A DNA stretch of 64,000 bases, from the NCBI GenBank assembly GCA_029204225.1, contig MU832229.1, forward strand, positions 17,463-81,462. The letters run 5' to 3'. The first letter of the stretch is position 1. Each line of letters starts with the position of its first letter. Of the stretch, positions 24,801 through 33,949 are shown piece by piece. The stretch comes from Diphasiastrum complanatum (taxonomy: Eukaryota > Streptophyta > Lycopodiopsida > Lycopodiales > Lycopodiaceae). The position numbers were made by a program, and so were the translations under genes. Under the pieces are notes generated by a model, which saw only the letters and a program-made list of their open reading frames with translations, had not been told where the DNA came from and searched no databases.

Positions 24801-25833
24801 TCTCTACTTTAGATTGAATGAAAATGATATCACTTTACTTTTGATCTATGTTGATGACATTATCTTAAGTGGTGGTAACAATCTAGATATAGATGAAATC
24901 AAGATGGCACTCAAAAGAGAGTTTGAAATTCAAGATCTTGGTAAACTTCATTATATCTTAGGAATAGAGATTATTAGAACTTCTAAATCTACATTCATAT
25001 GTCAAGAAAAGTATGTTAACTCTATTCTAAAAAGGTTTCATATGGAAGATTGTAAAGTTGTTTCTACTCCTATGGAATCAAATGTAAAGCTAACTACAAG
25101 AAGTAATGAAAGATCCTTCAAGGACATTACTCTCTATAGAAAGCTAATAGGATCTCTTATATGGTTAACCATCACAAGACCTGATCTAAGCTTTGTGGTT
25201 GGTAAACTAAGTCAATTTATGCAAGATCCTAGTGAGGCTCATTGGAAGCTAGGAAAGAGAGTACTTAGATACATCTCGGGATCTAGAGATTTTGGCATCT
25301 TGTATGGAGGTACTACACCTAACCTTTGTGGATTTTCAGATTCAGATTTTGCAGGTGATCAAATGGATAGGAAGTCAACAAGTGCCTTTGCAATCTATCT
25401 TGGAGATGGAGTGGTCTCATGGCTATCAAAGAAGCAACCAACTATCTCTCTATCTTCCACCGAAGCCGAGTACAAGGCATTAACAACATGCACCAAGGAG
25501 ATTCTTTGGATCAAGAGGATGTTATTGGATCTTCACTTGCTGGAACCAGAGAAGACTCCAATCATACTTTGTGATAACCTTTCAGCCCAAAGCTTGGCAA
25601 GCAATCCTGTTTTTCATGCAAGGAGCAAGCACATTGAGATTGCTCACCATTTTGTGAGAGATCAAGTCATTGCCAAAGAGGTGGAGCTTCAACATGTCTC
25701 TTCAAAGGAGTGTGTGGCTGATATCTTCACCAAACCATTGGGAAAGGACCTATATTTAATGCATAGATCTAATCTTGGAATGTGCTCAAAGACTATGTTG
25801 AAACTAGCATCCAATGTTGAAGAGGAAGTGTGA
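21880..25833 (+). CDS. Copia gag-pol polyprotein (1317 aa)
   Basis: One frame encodes all element functions. Residues 1-300 are gag with the zinc knuckle CFYCGIKGHFANEC (250-263). Protease has DSGASSHM from D309. Integrase has an HHCC zinc domain (H442, H447, C476, C479) and a D506-D568-E604 triad with the D,D35E spacing. RT has D905 and YVDD (990-993). RNase H has D1154, E1195 and D1232. This is the copia order, with integrase before RT. The start codon follows the leader and matches related copies. The final GTG codon and TGA stop lie on the first bases of the 3' LTR, and the coding GAAGAGGAAG serves as polypurine tract. No stop or frameshift is visible, so it is a candidate active element. 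In the cell the products would form cytoplasmic particles and nuclear integration complexes. Confidence 0.97.
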   Translation: MASNGGIMLESSERLSSSNYSTWKVRMESLLELNELMDIVAEIEERPLTLQEQQRFDKKAKRALHIIKMNVTNELLKEIGKCQSASEAWNALKKLFESKSTSRVLTLRRQIFSSRQREGESAHAFILRVKSLSDDLACIDENIKDGEIVQVMLNGLLNEHANLVQSFAIQRVLPSVVDLQEILLAEEHRLQSKLDGASLQGGGEETFFTKGKFKGKGKGKGKWSKGGNFDHDDHSSSSSSTKNNKSKFKCFYCGIKGHFANECYKKKREQGERQGNLTIDEEEHNTCESLVMTSSLLANIDDNDPWWIDSGASSHMTRHKEYFTSLLSYEGEGNIIYTANDGQCDIKGIGTIPISLSTNRKANLENVLYIPSITKNLLSVSQMIDKGLDVEFIGDACLISKCGSLIAQGRRHGKLFKLDACVISNHEGCMAREQLTNQEVWHKRLGHPNFKSLEVMAKKELVLGLPKSLVANNSVCEHCALSKSHRLAYSRSTSRSKEAFQLVHSDIYSSSTTSNGGAKMYATFIDDFSRYTWIYLLKSKDEVFAAFVKFKNEMENQFNTKIKCLRSDNGGEYTSNRFKDFCIAHGIKREMSSPRTPQQNGVAERKNRTLCECAKAMRLHANLAKSFLGEALACANYLCNRWTSASLDGKTPHEVLYGRRPSVKHCRIFGCTCFVNITLDDRTKEDPSSKKGVFVGYSEVSKAYKVYIPSTKKVVISRDVIFHEENVSNVVDVDVDVPTNHHDVQDVLDEDGDATPKQTSRKTQRQRAKPSRLTYDEKGKQVVDNSNLAFLTSFDEPTCVGEAIQKKEWIQAMDHEHQALIKSNTWRLVKLPKDKKAIGCKWIFKIKTNQDGSINKYKARLVAKGYAQEYGIDYDETFAPVAKMVTIRILISLATLYDWDMWQMDVTNAFLNGDLEEDIYMEQPEGYVSHDEPNHVCYLQKSLYGLKQAPRSWYAKLNSFLLSQNFVMSEYDHSLYFRLNENDITLLLIYVDDIILSGGNNLDIDEIKMALKREFEIQDLGKLHYILGIEIIRTSKSTFICQEKYVNSILKRFHMEDCKVVSTPMESNVKLTTRSNERSFKDITLYRKLIGSLIWLTITRPDLSFVVGKLSQFMQDPSEAHWKLGKRVLRYISGSRDFGILYGGTTPNLCGFSDSDFAGDQMDRKSTSAFAIYLGDGVVSWLSKKQPTISLSSTEAEYKALTTCTKEILWIKRMLLDLHLLEPEKTPIILCDNLSAQSLASNPVFHARSKHIEIAHHFVRDQVIAKEVELQHVSSKECVADIFTKPLGKDLYLMHRSNLGMCSKTMLKLASNVEEEV
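25817..25828 (+). other. Polypurine tract inside the gag-pol 3' end
   Basis: The purine run GAAGAGGAAG, preceded by a T and ending one base before the LTR TG, encodes the Glu-Glu-Glu-Val end of the polyprotein. It would prime plus-strand synthesis. The related 17.9-kb element has GAAGAGGGAG in the same place. Confidence 0.75.
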
Positions 25834-26482
25834 AAATTGTCAACATTTCCTAGCTAGTTTGAGGCCTAAATTGGCTAAAATTGTAAATAGTTTTGGTTTT
25901 GGAGTTTCACACGTGTGAACCAGGCCACAATGTTTTTATTTACTGTATTTTTTCAGTATGATGAAGTGTCAAACTTCATACCCTTCAAAATGAGACCATT
26001 TTGATGTATTTTGGTCATATAAGCCATTTTTAGCTATTTTTCCTATATAGGGAATATCTAGGGTCAAGTACCTTCTAGAGAGAGGAGAGAGAGTCATCTT
26101 TCTCATCCATAAATAGTAGGGAAGTCGTGGAGAACAGGTTGGAGAAACCTTTTGTATGCTTCATTGAGATCAATAGATCATTGTCATTGTTTCTTCCTCC
26201 ATTGAGAGCATTGTTGTGTGTATTGTCTTCAAGCTATTGTGTATGATCTTAGGTGCTTTCCAAAAGTGGTAGCTGATGTATTATGGACTGTATAATGCTA
26301 TTTTGGGCCGCACTTGATGTTTATGGAAGTTTCCATTTGTGATAAATGCTTTTTGATCAAGTTCTTTGCATTCTAGGTAGCATAGAATGTGTTGCCAATT
26401 CCTAGCTTATGTAATTTGGAGTGCAAGCATTCAAGCCAATGATCTTGGAGTTTAGATCCACTTAGGATCTGTATTTTTCACA
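25829..26482 (+). repeat. 3' LTR of the intact element (654 bp)
   Basis: Same ends as the 5' LTR. Differences seen: C/T near the G-box, C/T after the GA tract, one G missing in 'ggtaggctg', G/A near 'ttatgtag', and A/G near the end. G-box palindrome at 25906-25919 and TATATAG at 26044-26050. Confidence 0.98.
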
Positions 26483-27471
26483 AGACTAGCCAAGTTAGCA
26501 CAAAGATGAACATCTTTGAGAAGCATATTAGATCTTGACCTAGATCTAGCATAAGGAAGCTTGTTAGACTTTGCATAAGATCCACCAATCTTATTGATGC
26601 TAAAAGGTAACTTTGGAAAGTTGAGACCAATCTCCTTTTCCATTCCATCCTTTTTGTTAGCCATAACAAAAGCATCAAGCTTGAAAAGTCTACCTTGTTT
26701 ATTGCCCCTAGCAACCAAGATTTCTTCCTTTGTAATGAAGCAAGCATCACCACCAACTTTACCATGTATCCTTTCTCTATCATTTGACCAACACTTAGCA
26801 AATTCTTTGAAAGTGAAGTAATGTAAAGAACACCATCAAGTCTTGTTTTCCTATTAGCAGAGAGACAAATAAGAATTGAACCAATACCTTCAATCACACA
26901 CTCACCACCATTGGCCATGTGAATTGCTTTCTTGGCTCCATCATAAGTGACCAAAGAAGTAAAGTACTCCTTGTGACTAGTCATGTGTGAACTAGCTCCA
27001 CTATCAATCCACCATGAATCTTTGTCACCTTCACTTGATATTGGACTTGAAGAACACATCAAAAGAGAATCACCACCACCTAGATCCTCATTATTAGTAG
27101 TAAAGTTGATTTGCTTGCTACCTTCGTCTATTTGCTTCTTCAAACATTCATTTGCAAAATGCCCTTTGATTCCACAATAAAAGCATTTCAACTTAGACTT
27201 ATCTTTCTTTTTGCCAAAAGAAGAAGTCTCACCTTGGTCTTGCCCTTTAGACCACTTGCCTTTGCCTTTGCCCTTGAACTTGCCTTTGATGAACATAGCA
27301 TCCTCTTCATAATGAGATGTCGATGTAGATCCACCTCCTCTTGATTGAAGCCTATAATCCTCATTCACCAAGATCTCTTGCAAATCCACAATACCTGGCA
27401 AAGTCTTCTGAATAGCAAAACTTTGAACAAGATTAACATGATCATCCAACAAGCCATTAAGTAGCTCCACT
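26483..27471 (-). pseudogene. Host copia: second gag, protease and start of integrase
   Basis: Minus-strand frame from 27471: mid-gag (LNGLLDDHVNLVQSFAIQ), a Lys/Gly run, zinc knuckle CFYCGIKGHFANEC, protease WWIDSGASSHMTSHKEYF, then LDGVLYITSLSKNLLSV. A frameshift near 26745 moves to a second frame (GRLFKLDAFVMANKK...). That frame passes RSRSRSN and leaves recognisable integrase sequence. It reaches the insertion point at 26483 and stays in frame with 20052. Confidence 0.8.
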
Positions 27472-28393
27472 ATCAATCCGCCATAAATCTAGATCTCCAT
27501 CATTAGCAAGCATACATGAAGACATCACAAAGACATCATCCTTTGCATTTTGAACATCCAAACCATCCTTATCAAGAGTAAGATTACCTTGCTTGTCTCC
27601 TTGATCTCTCTTCTTCTTGTAGCACTCACTTGCAACATGTCCTTTGATGCCACAATAGAAGCACGTGCGCTTTGATCTATCTTTATTTTTTTCATTTGAA
27701 GAAGCCTCCCCTTGATCTTGCCCTTTAGACCACTTGCTTTTTCTTTTGCCCTTGAGTTTGCCCCTGATGAACATAGTCTCCTCTCCAACTTGAGATGGTG
27801 ATAAAGATCCACCTCTTGCTTGAAGCCTATATTCTTCATTGATCAAGATCTCTTGAAGATCAATCAAAATTGAAAGAGTCTCTTAAATGGCAAGAATTTG
27901 AAACAATGTTATCATGAGCATCCAACAATCCATTAAGAATAACTTGAACAAGCTCTCCTTCCTTAATGCTCTCATCAATGCAAGCTAACTCATCATTCAA
28001 AGCTTTAACTCTCAAAATAAAAGTATTTGGACTTTCTTCACTCTTTTGAGAACAAGAAAAGATTTGTCTTCTTAGAGTCAACACTCTAGAAGTAGGCTTG
28101 GATTCATAAAGCTTCTTCAATGAATCGCAAGCATCCTTTGATGAAGTACTCTTACCAACTTCCTTGAGAAGCTCATTAGTAACGTTCATCTTTATCATGT
28201 GTAGAGCCCTTTTGGGACTTTTGTCATATCTCATTTGATCTTGTTGTGTTGCTGGCCTCTCCTCCAAACCTACAACAATATCCAAAACATGATTCATCTC
28301 AAGAAGTGATTCCATCCTCACTTTCCACAATGAATAACCACTTTAGGTAAGCCTATAATTGGCTTCCAACATGACTCCACTTGATGTAGCCAT
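27472..28393 (-). pseudogene. Copia gag and protease start of a second, related copy
   Basis: The start codon at 28393 is followed by a gag closely like 10933-11850 (VRMESLLEMNHVLDIVVG, MIKMNVTNELLKEVGK, a knuckle CFYCGIKGHVASEC). It ends in protease LWRIDSGA at about 27475, where it switches without spacer into the middle of another gag. There is an in-frame TAA after the first 17 codons and a frameshift near 27870. It is one half of a double-gag chimera. Confidence 0.85.
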
Positions 28394-28974
28394 GTAGCAA
28401 TGACTTGATCCTCTCTTTCAACCTATTTCAATGCACAAAGCACTCTTTTGAACAACAACAATTTTTTTCAAAAGGAAATCACAAAGATATGAAATTCTCA
28501 ATTCTCTTCTAGCACTTATACCAAGCAAATCAACACATAAAATAGTGAAATCTTGATCACCCTATGATCTATCGTTAATCGAATGACTCTTGCCACTTCC
28601 TAAGATTGAAACACACTCAAATGAAATTTAGTAACCTCATAATCTAGAGATTCAATCAAAATTAGAATTTTGACAAAAAAAATTAATTGTTTCAAAATCT
28701 ACATGCCATTGCCTAAAACTTGATATGCAATTTTGTAGCCATCACTTAGGCTTTTCCAATGCTCTAAAAATTGGCCAAATCCAACAAGTAATGTGTGAAA
28801 CTGGAATTTATTAAGATTATAAACCTATTTTGAGTTTTGATCTACAAAAGATCCAATCTACATATGCAAGAAACTTGATTTTGGTGTGGAATCCAATCTA
28901 GCATGCTCTAGCATTGATATCTTCTCCAAATCATTGATAGATTGTGAATACTTTCTTCATAAACTAAAACACAA
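28394..28974 (-). other. Leader of the minus-strand copia
   Basis: Untranslated leader between primer site and gag, recognisably similar to 10381-10932 on the other strand. No coding signal. Confidence 0.7.
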
Positions 28975-28986
28975 CCTCTGATACCA
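28975..28986 (-). other. Primer-binding site (minus strand)
   Basis: CCTCTGATACCA is the reverse complement of TGGTATCAGAGG, one base from the consensus, and abuts the LTR. Confidence 0.8.
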
Positions 28987-29636
28987 TATGAATAACTTTA
29001 ATCATTAAGATCCAAAACATCCCTTTGATCTTTGGTTAGGAAGACAAGCAAATCACCAATCTTGCCAATGTAGAAAAACCAACATCTACACTATGAATGA
29101 GATGCAAACTCTAATAGATCTTGATCAAACATCAATCAAAACATAAACTAATATTGATGTCCACACAAAAACATAAGCTACTGCATTTCACACGTGTGGA
29201 TCTGAAAATAGCATTTAACAAGCATTTTACACATAGAATTGCAAAATATCACAACTATAGTGCACCAATGGATAGTAGAACCCAAGAGAACCATGTATAA
29301 GCATGAATGAGATAAGAGAGAGAGAATGTCTTCTCTTCCCATGAATTACATCCCTTTATAGCATGTTCAAACCTAAATTCAAACTCTGGCTTTCCTCCAT
29401 GAAAACCCTACTATTTTTGTGACTAGATTCAATGTATCCACTACTCAAATTGAATCTCTCCAAAACTTGTGTTCTATAGTTTCCCACACTTTCCAAAAGT
29501 GTTTATTCAAATGATTTTAGACTAATATAACTTTGAAAAGCCAAACTCTAAGTGTAATATGAAAATTCGCCTCAATTGTGTATTTGGCAAATTTATCAAA
29601 CTTTTATATTGACTAAACTAGTTGAAATCTTTTACA
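28987..29636 (-). repeat. Copia 5' LTR on the minus strand (about 650 bp), diverged
   Basis: It aligns along its length with 17239-17888 but with many differences and decayed ends (TGTAAAAG ... TATTCATA on the minus strand). It retains TATAAAG (29360-29354) and CACACGTGTG (29189-29198). The divergence is far larger than expected if it were the original partner of the 17239 LTR. Confidence 0.8.
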
Positions 29637-29661
29637 AAATTCCACTTGTAAGTGATGAACT

Positions 29662-30721
29662 TGTTGGGATTCAAGGCAATGCACGTTGTATGAGTGAGAA
29701 ATGATTGGAATCCTCAGTACATGTAACTATGTCTATCGTATTTAGATAATATTTGAACGAATTGAAATCTATCTTACTTGATCACAACTTCGAAGTCACT
29801 GGATCGAAAGACTCAATTCCATAGCCATGCACAAATTCACTGAGTTATAGATTTAGATTTGATGTGCAAAAATGTAAAGCGACTAGGAAAGGTGATTAGA
29901 ACAACAAATTCGACTTATGCTATCAGTCACACAAATAGTTTAATCTACAAATAATTATTTGCAAGCATGAATCTATCTGAACATGAATGAAATAAGCATT
30001 CAATCAGAACATAGAGCGACTCAGATTTATGGAACGAATATTAATTAGTCGCGAATGATAACAGTCTGAATGTAGACAAAGTTGGGTTCTTTCTAAGACA
30101 ATATTCTATAGTAACAAAGAGAAAAAACAAAATAATTGCGCTCTGGATATTCAATTACTGATTCAACTCTTTGAGTGTTCAACATTTGATTCAATGCTAC
30201 AACTGATAAGTTGATGGGTATTTGTATAAATGGCTAGCTAATCAACAAAATGGTTAATCTGTATATTTCAAATTAGATTAATCCACTAGGTGCTATTGTC
30301 AGTCGCTTTCAGACAGTATTTGAGTTCGTTGAAGATCTTGCCTGATCGTGACGATGGTACGGTTGAGCCACCAACTCGACTTGAGAGTGATAGATGACCA
30401 CCTTATGAGCTCAAATCATTCAAGATTGTCAAAGGCCGAATAGAAAATATTCAAGGTGGCAGATAGCCGATGTGGCAGAATGGCTGAGTGGTCGAAAGTC
30501 AAAGTCGTTGAAATGTTTGACGTGGTGCATTGACGAATAATTGAGGTGGTCAAACACTTTTGTGTCGCCAAGACTCTGTCATAAATTTCTTTGTATTTTT
30601 GTAGACTATCAAAAAATGTGTGCATTTTTGTAGAACATGCGACTGTGCAAGTATTTACATCAGTTAGAGGATGGATCTAGATCAGAAGAAAGATAGGGAT
30701 GAAGAGGATAGAAATCCAACA
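29662..30721 (-). repeat. 3' LTR of another copia, minus strand (1060 bp)
   Basis: On the minus strand it begins TGTTGGATT at 30721 and ends ATCCCAACA at 29662. A polypurine tract (reverse complement of 30722-30731) and an RNase H tail lie upstream. No partner LTR is in the window. Confidence 0.75.
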
Positions 30722-30731
30722 ACCCCCCTTA

Positions 30732-30934
30732 ATCTGGATCTTTGAATGCCTTGATTTGCAAATTTAAGATAACACAATTTAATCCTTTCATGAATATGTC
30801 AGCTGCCATGTACGTTCTACAAAATTTCAGACTAACGTCCTTGTTGAGCATCTTGCTCTTGATGTAGTGATACTTAATTTCAATGCGCTTGCTCCTAGAA
30901 TGAAATCTAGGATTGGTCGATAATGTGCTTGATC
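30732..30934 (-). pseudogene. Copia RNase H C-terminal tail
   Basis: Minus strand: STNPRFHSRSK, IEIKYHYIKSK, NKDVSLKFCRT and ADIFMKGL, the standard end of copia pol. It is cut at about 30934, where a plus-strand gypsy tail begins. Confidence 0.8.
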
Positions 30935-31048
30935 AGGTGGAAGGGAAGGGGACTGAGGATGATGACTCATGGGAGCAGGACAAAAGCATAAAAAAGAACT
31001 TCCCTGGTTTTCACTTCTAGAGATAGAAGTGGTTCAACGGGGGAAGAA
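30935..31048 (+). pseudogene. Chromovirus pol 3' tail and polypurine tract
   Basis: The frame DDDSWEQDKSIKKNFPGFHF ends at a stop and resembles the end of a chromodomain gypsy polyprotein (consensus ATWE...FP.F.LEDK). A CAACGGGGGAAGAA purine tract follows at about 31035-31048. Only this tail survives. Confidence 0.6.
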
Positions 31049-31580
31049 TGTTATGTCCATGTCTTGTATAAGGGAATTGGAATAGTTTCTGACGTGGATA
31101 ACTAGTCACTCTAGTTGTATGTGGTTATTAGTTATGCTACGTCATTTCGGACGTGGTCAATAAAGTAATTAATAATCATATGAGGGCCCAAACCTATATT
31201 TGGACATAGGAGCACTTGCATGGTGTATGACTGCAATGATGAAAGAATAGGAGGTCAATAGCTTATTATAGATTGCATGGGAATCCTAAGGAGAATATTC
31301 TCTCCTCTTGGAGAGAATACATACCATGGAAACTCGCCCATCTCCCTATTGAAATTTTAGATTCATGAGCCAGGATCCTCTCCTCTCTTGTATTCACTCA
31401 TTGTGGCTTGGGGGTGAATTGGTTAGGGTATTGATTAGCCTCTTCATGTTAGTTGGGTGGTTTATGCTCCGCATGTGTCCTTTTGGTTTGCATGTGACAG
31501 GATTCTTGCAGATCTTCACTTGGCGATCGTTATATGTCCCATCACTTTATCGTGAGATAAAGTGAATATACCAAGAGACA
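31049..31580 (+). repeat. Gypsy 3' LTR (right edge tentative)
   Basis: It starts TGTTATGTCC directly after the purine tract. A possible end ...AGAGACA lies at 31580. No other copy is present to confirm the boundary. Confidence 0.5.
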
Positions 31581-31925
31581 TACCCTCCCAAAAGGACTTA
31601 CCCTATGTTTGATTCTTGCCACACACAATGCCCCTAGGATAAGTCCCACCACCACCTATAGTAGCCTCCATTGATGAGAAGATAAGTCTTTGGGCCCTTC
31701 CACTACACCTCCCAAATGCGAAATCATTATATGACCAAGACATTCATGCACTCTGGTAAAGATCCAAAACTAATGTCAGGTGTGTGATGTTGTCATTGTG
31801 TACCTTGGGATAATGTGGGCACGTAAACACATATGTTAAATGCATGGGGGGCTACAACATATGTGTGATTGCCTAAAAAACTTTAGGCTGTTTCGAGTCC
31901 TATACACCTTATAGTACCCAGAAAA
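31581..31925. other. Unassigned spacer
   Basis: No coding frame, RNA gene or repeat recognised. It separates a gypsy LTR from a copia fragment. Confidence 0.5.
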
Positions 31926-33685
31926 TGTCCACCTTTGTGACAATATCACACAAGCTATTAAAGGTGAAGGCACTATAAGATTAAGCTTTGCTAATGATCA
32001 GTCTAAGCTACTCTCTAAAGTCCTTTATGTACCAAATTTATCTACAAATCTGCTCTCTGTAAGCAGAATCATAGATCTAGGACACAAAGTAGAATTCGAA
32101 TGTGACCAATGTAAACTAGTTGATAGGACAAGCAAGATCCTAGCACTCAAAAAGAGGCATGGATACTTGTATAAATTGAGTCATTGTTTTTCTGCCTCTA
32201 GTCAGGCTCTCAGTATTTCAATTCATTCAAATAAAGGTTTACTTTGGCATTATAGACTTGGTCATTTAAATCATGTTGCTGTACAACAAATGTCTAGACA
32301 ATCTATTGTTCTTGATCTCGACTATCCTCGCGAAAAAGTTGAGTTACATGTCTGTCAAAACTGTCTAGTTGGTAAACAGACTAGGAAACCATTCAAGTCA
32401 AGCCATCAGCATGCTGCTAGAGGATTGCTAGATGTTGTACATTCAGATATTTGTGGCCCGATACAAAATCCTTCGCTGAAGGATGCCAAGTATTTTATAA
32501 CCTTTATTGACGAATTTTCCAGAAGGACTATGGTGTATTTCATAAAGAAGAAATCAGAAGCCTTCAACTGCTTTAGAATCTTCAAGGAGCGTGCAGAGAA
32601 GGAGACTGGAAGGACGATCAAGGCTCTTAGGTCAGATAACGGTGATGGAAGTTCTTCTTGAGCAAGTGATGTAAGTTCTTCTTGAGAAAGTGTCGATGGC
32701 AGGTGATGGAAGTTCTTCTTGAGCAATGTCCTTGTCTTTGAGGTCGACGAACTAATCCTCGATAAAGACTATATCCTAGCTATACAAGATTTGCTGGGTA
32801 TCTGAGATAGATGCTGTTTTCAGAATTCGACATGACTGAGCTGGACGAAGCTCACTTCTGTTTGGGAATTCAAATCCATAGAGATAGAGCAAATCGACTG
32901 ATTTACATCACTCAACAAAGGTATCTTCACAATGTTCTTAACAAATACAATTTGATGAATTGTAAATTAGCTCACTCACCAATGGATCCAGGCCTGTATT
33001 TGTCAAAGGACCAATGTCCCCAGACCAAGCAAGAAGTGGAGCAAATGAGAGGATACCTTTATCGATCAATATTAGAATCTCTCATGTATGCAATGGTCTG
33101 TACAAGACCATATATCTCTTTTGTTGTAAGCTCACTCAGCCAATACATGGCTAATCCTGGCATTACCCATTGGAAGGCTCTCATTCGAGTTATGAGATAT
33201 ATTTGAGCTACCATGGACTAGTGCATCTGCTATGGAGATGTCAACAATGACAATCTCCATCAGCTCAGTGGTTATTCTGATGCAAGTTGGAGAGGAAATG
33301 TAGACAATCATAAATCCACATCTGGATTTACATTCTTCTTCAACGGCGGTCCTATCTCATGGAATAGTCATAAGCAAACTTTTGTCACACTTTCTTCTAC
33401 AAAAGCAGAAATACATTGCTGCTTCTCAATCTATCAAGGAAGCATTTTGGTTGAGAAATTTGCTATTAGATCTTAATCTGAATCAGTACAGCCCTACAAT
33501 TTTATTTTGTGATAATCAAAGTGCTATTGCCTTATCAGCCAACCCTAGATTTCACTCTAGGGGTAAGCACATTGAAATCAGATATCACTACATCAGGGGC
33601 AAGGTTCTCAACAAGGAAGTAAGCTTAATGTATTGCAGACGCAAGACATGGTTGCAGACATATTCACGAAAGCGTTCAATGCTAC
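31926..33685 (+). pseudogene. Copia protease-side/integrase joined to RT-RNase H by deletion
   Basis: From 31985: KVLYVPNLSTNLLSV, then the HHCC zinc domain (LWHYRLGHLN, CQNCLVGK), then the integrase start (VVHSDICGP, FITFIDEFSR, ALRSDNGDG). At about 32640 the frame ends in a short tandem repeat. Sequence resumes at 32811 in the late RT connection (FDMTELDEAHFCLGIQI, CKLAHSPMD, SLMYAMVCTRP, THWKALIRVMRYI) and RNase H (SGYSDASW, KSTSGFTF, LCDNQSAIALSANPRFHSRGK). The RT active site and the second half of integrase are gone. Stops at 33204 and a frameshift near 33380 add to the decay. Confidence 0.8.
32640..32727. repeat. Short tandem repeat at a deletion junction
   Basis: Three imperfect copies of 'gatggaagttcttcttgag' occur at about 32642, 32669 (as 'gatgtaagttcttcttgag') and 32704. 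They lie exactly between integrase and RT similarity. Confidence 0.85.
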
Positions 33686-33949
33686 CACCATTCTGTGTGA
33701 CAACTTGAGTTGTATTTCACTGTCACTGAATCCTAGATTTCATGGCAAATCCAAGCACATAGAAATCTAGTATCATTTCATTTGAGAGAAAGTTTTCTCA
33801 GGGTAAGTGATTCTTCAATACTGCTCCACAACAAAAATGGTCGCATATATCTTCACCAAAGCGCTTCCCAGGATCAAGTATCAGAAGTCCTTTAGCATGC
33901 TGAACTTGACAAAGATACCAAGGCACCAACTGTGACCTTAAGGAAGGAC
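33686..33949 (+). pseudogene. Second RNase H tail from a different copia
   Basis: Starting at 'ttcaatgctaccacc' the sequence repeats the last part of RNase H (LNPRFHGKSK, FTKALP) and matches 37571-37836 closely. A decayed polypurine tract lies at the end. It is joined in mid-domain to the preceding fragment. Confidence 0.8.

Larger units (their letters stand above)
20053..26482 (+). mobile_element. Full-length, apparently intact Ty1/copia retrotransposon
   Basis: The 6430-bp element has two near-identical LTRs, a primer-binding site, one uninterrupted gag-pol frame and a coding polypurine tract. The flanks carry a short target duplication: AGAC at 20049-20052 and 26483-26486, or AAGAC if the last LTR base is shared. 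The LTRs differ by four transitions and one single-base indel over about 654 bases, so it is a young insertion. It lies plus-strand inside a minus-strand copia of a related family. Confidence 0.97.

Noticed and set aside
17239-29636. Treating the LTRs at 17239 and 28987 as the original pair of one element
   Set aside because: They differ far more than the paired LTRs of the nested element, and a double-gag junction lies between them. The complex is better read as a chimera.
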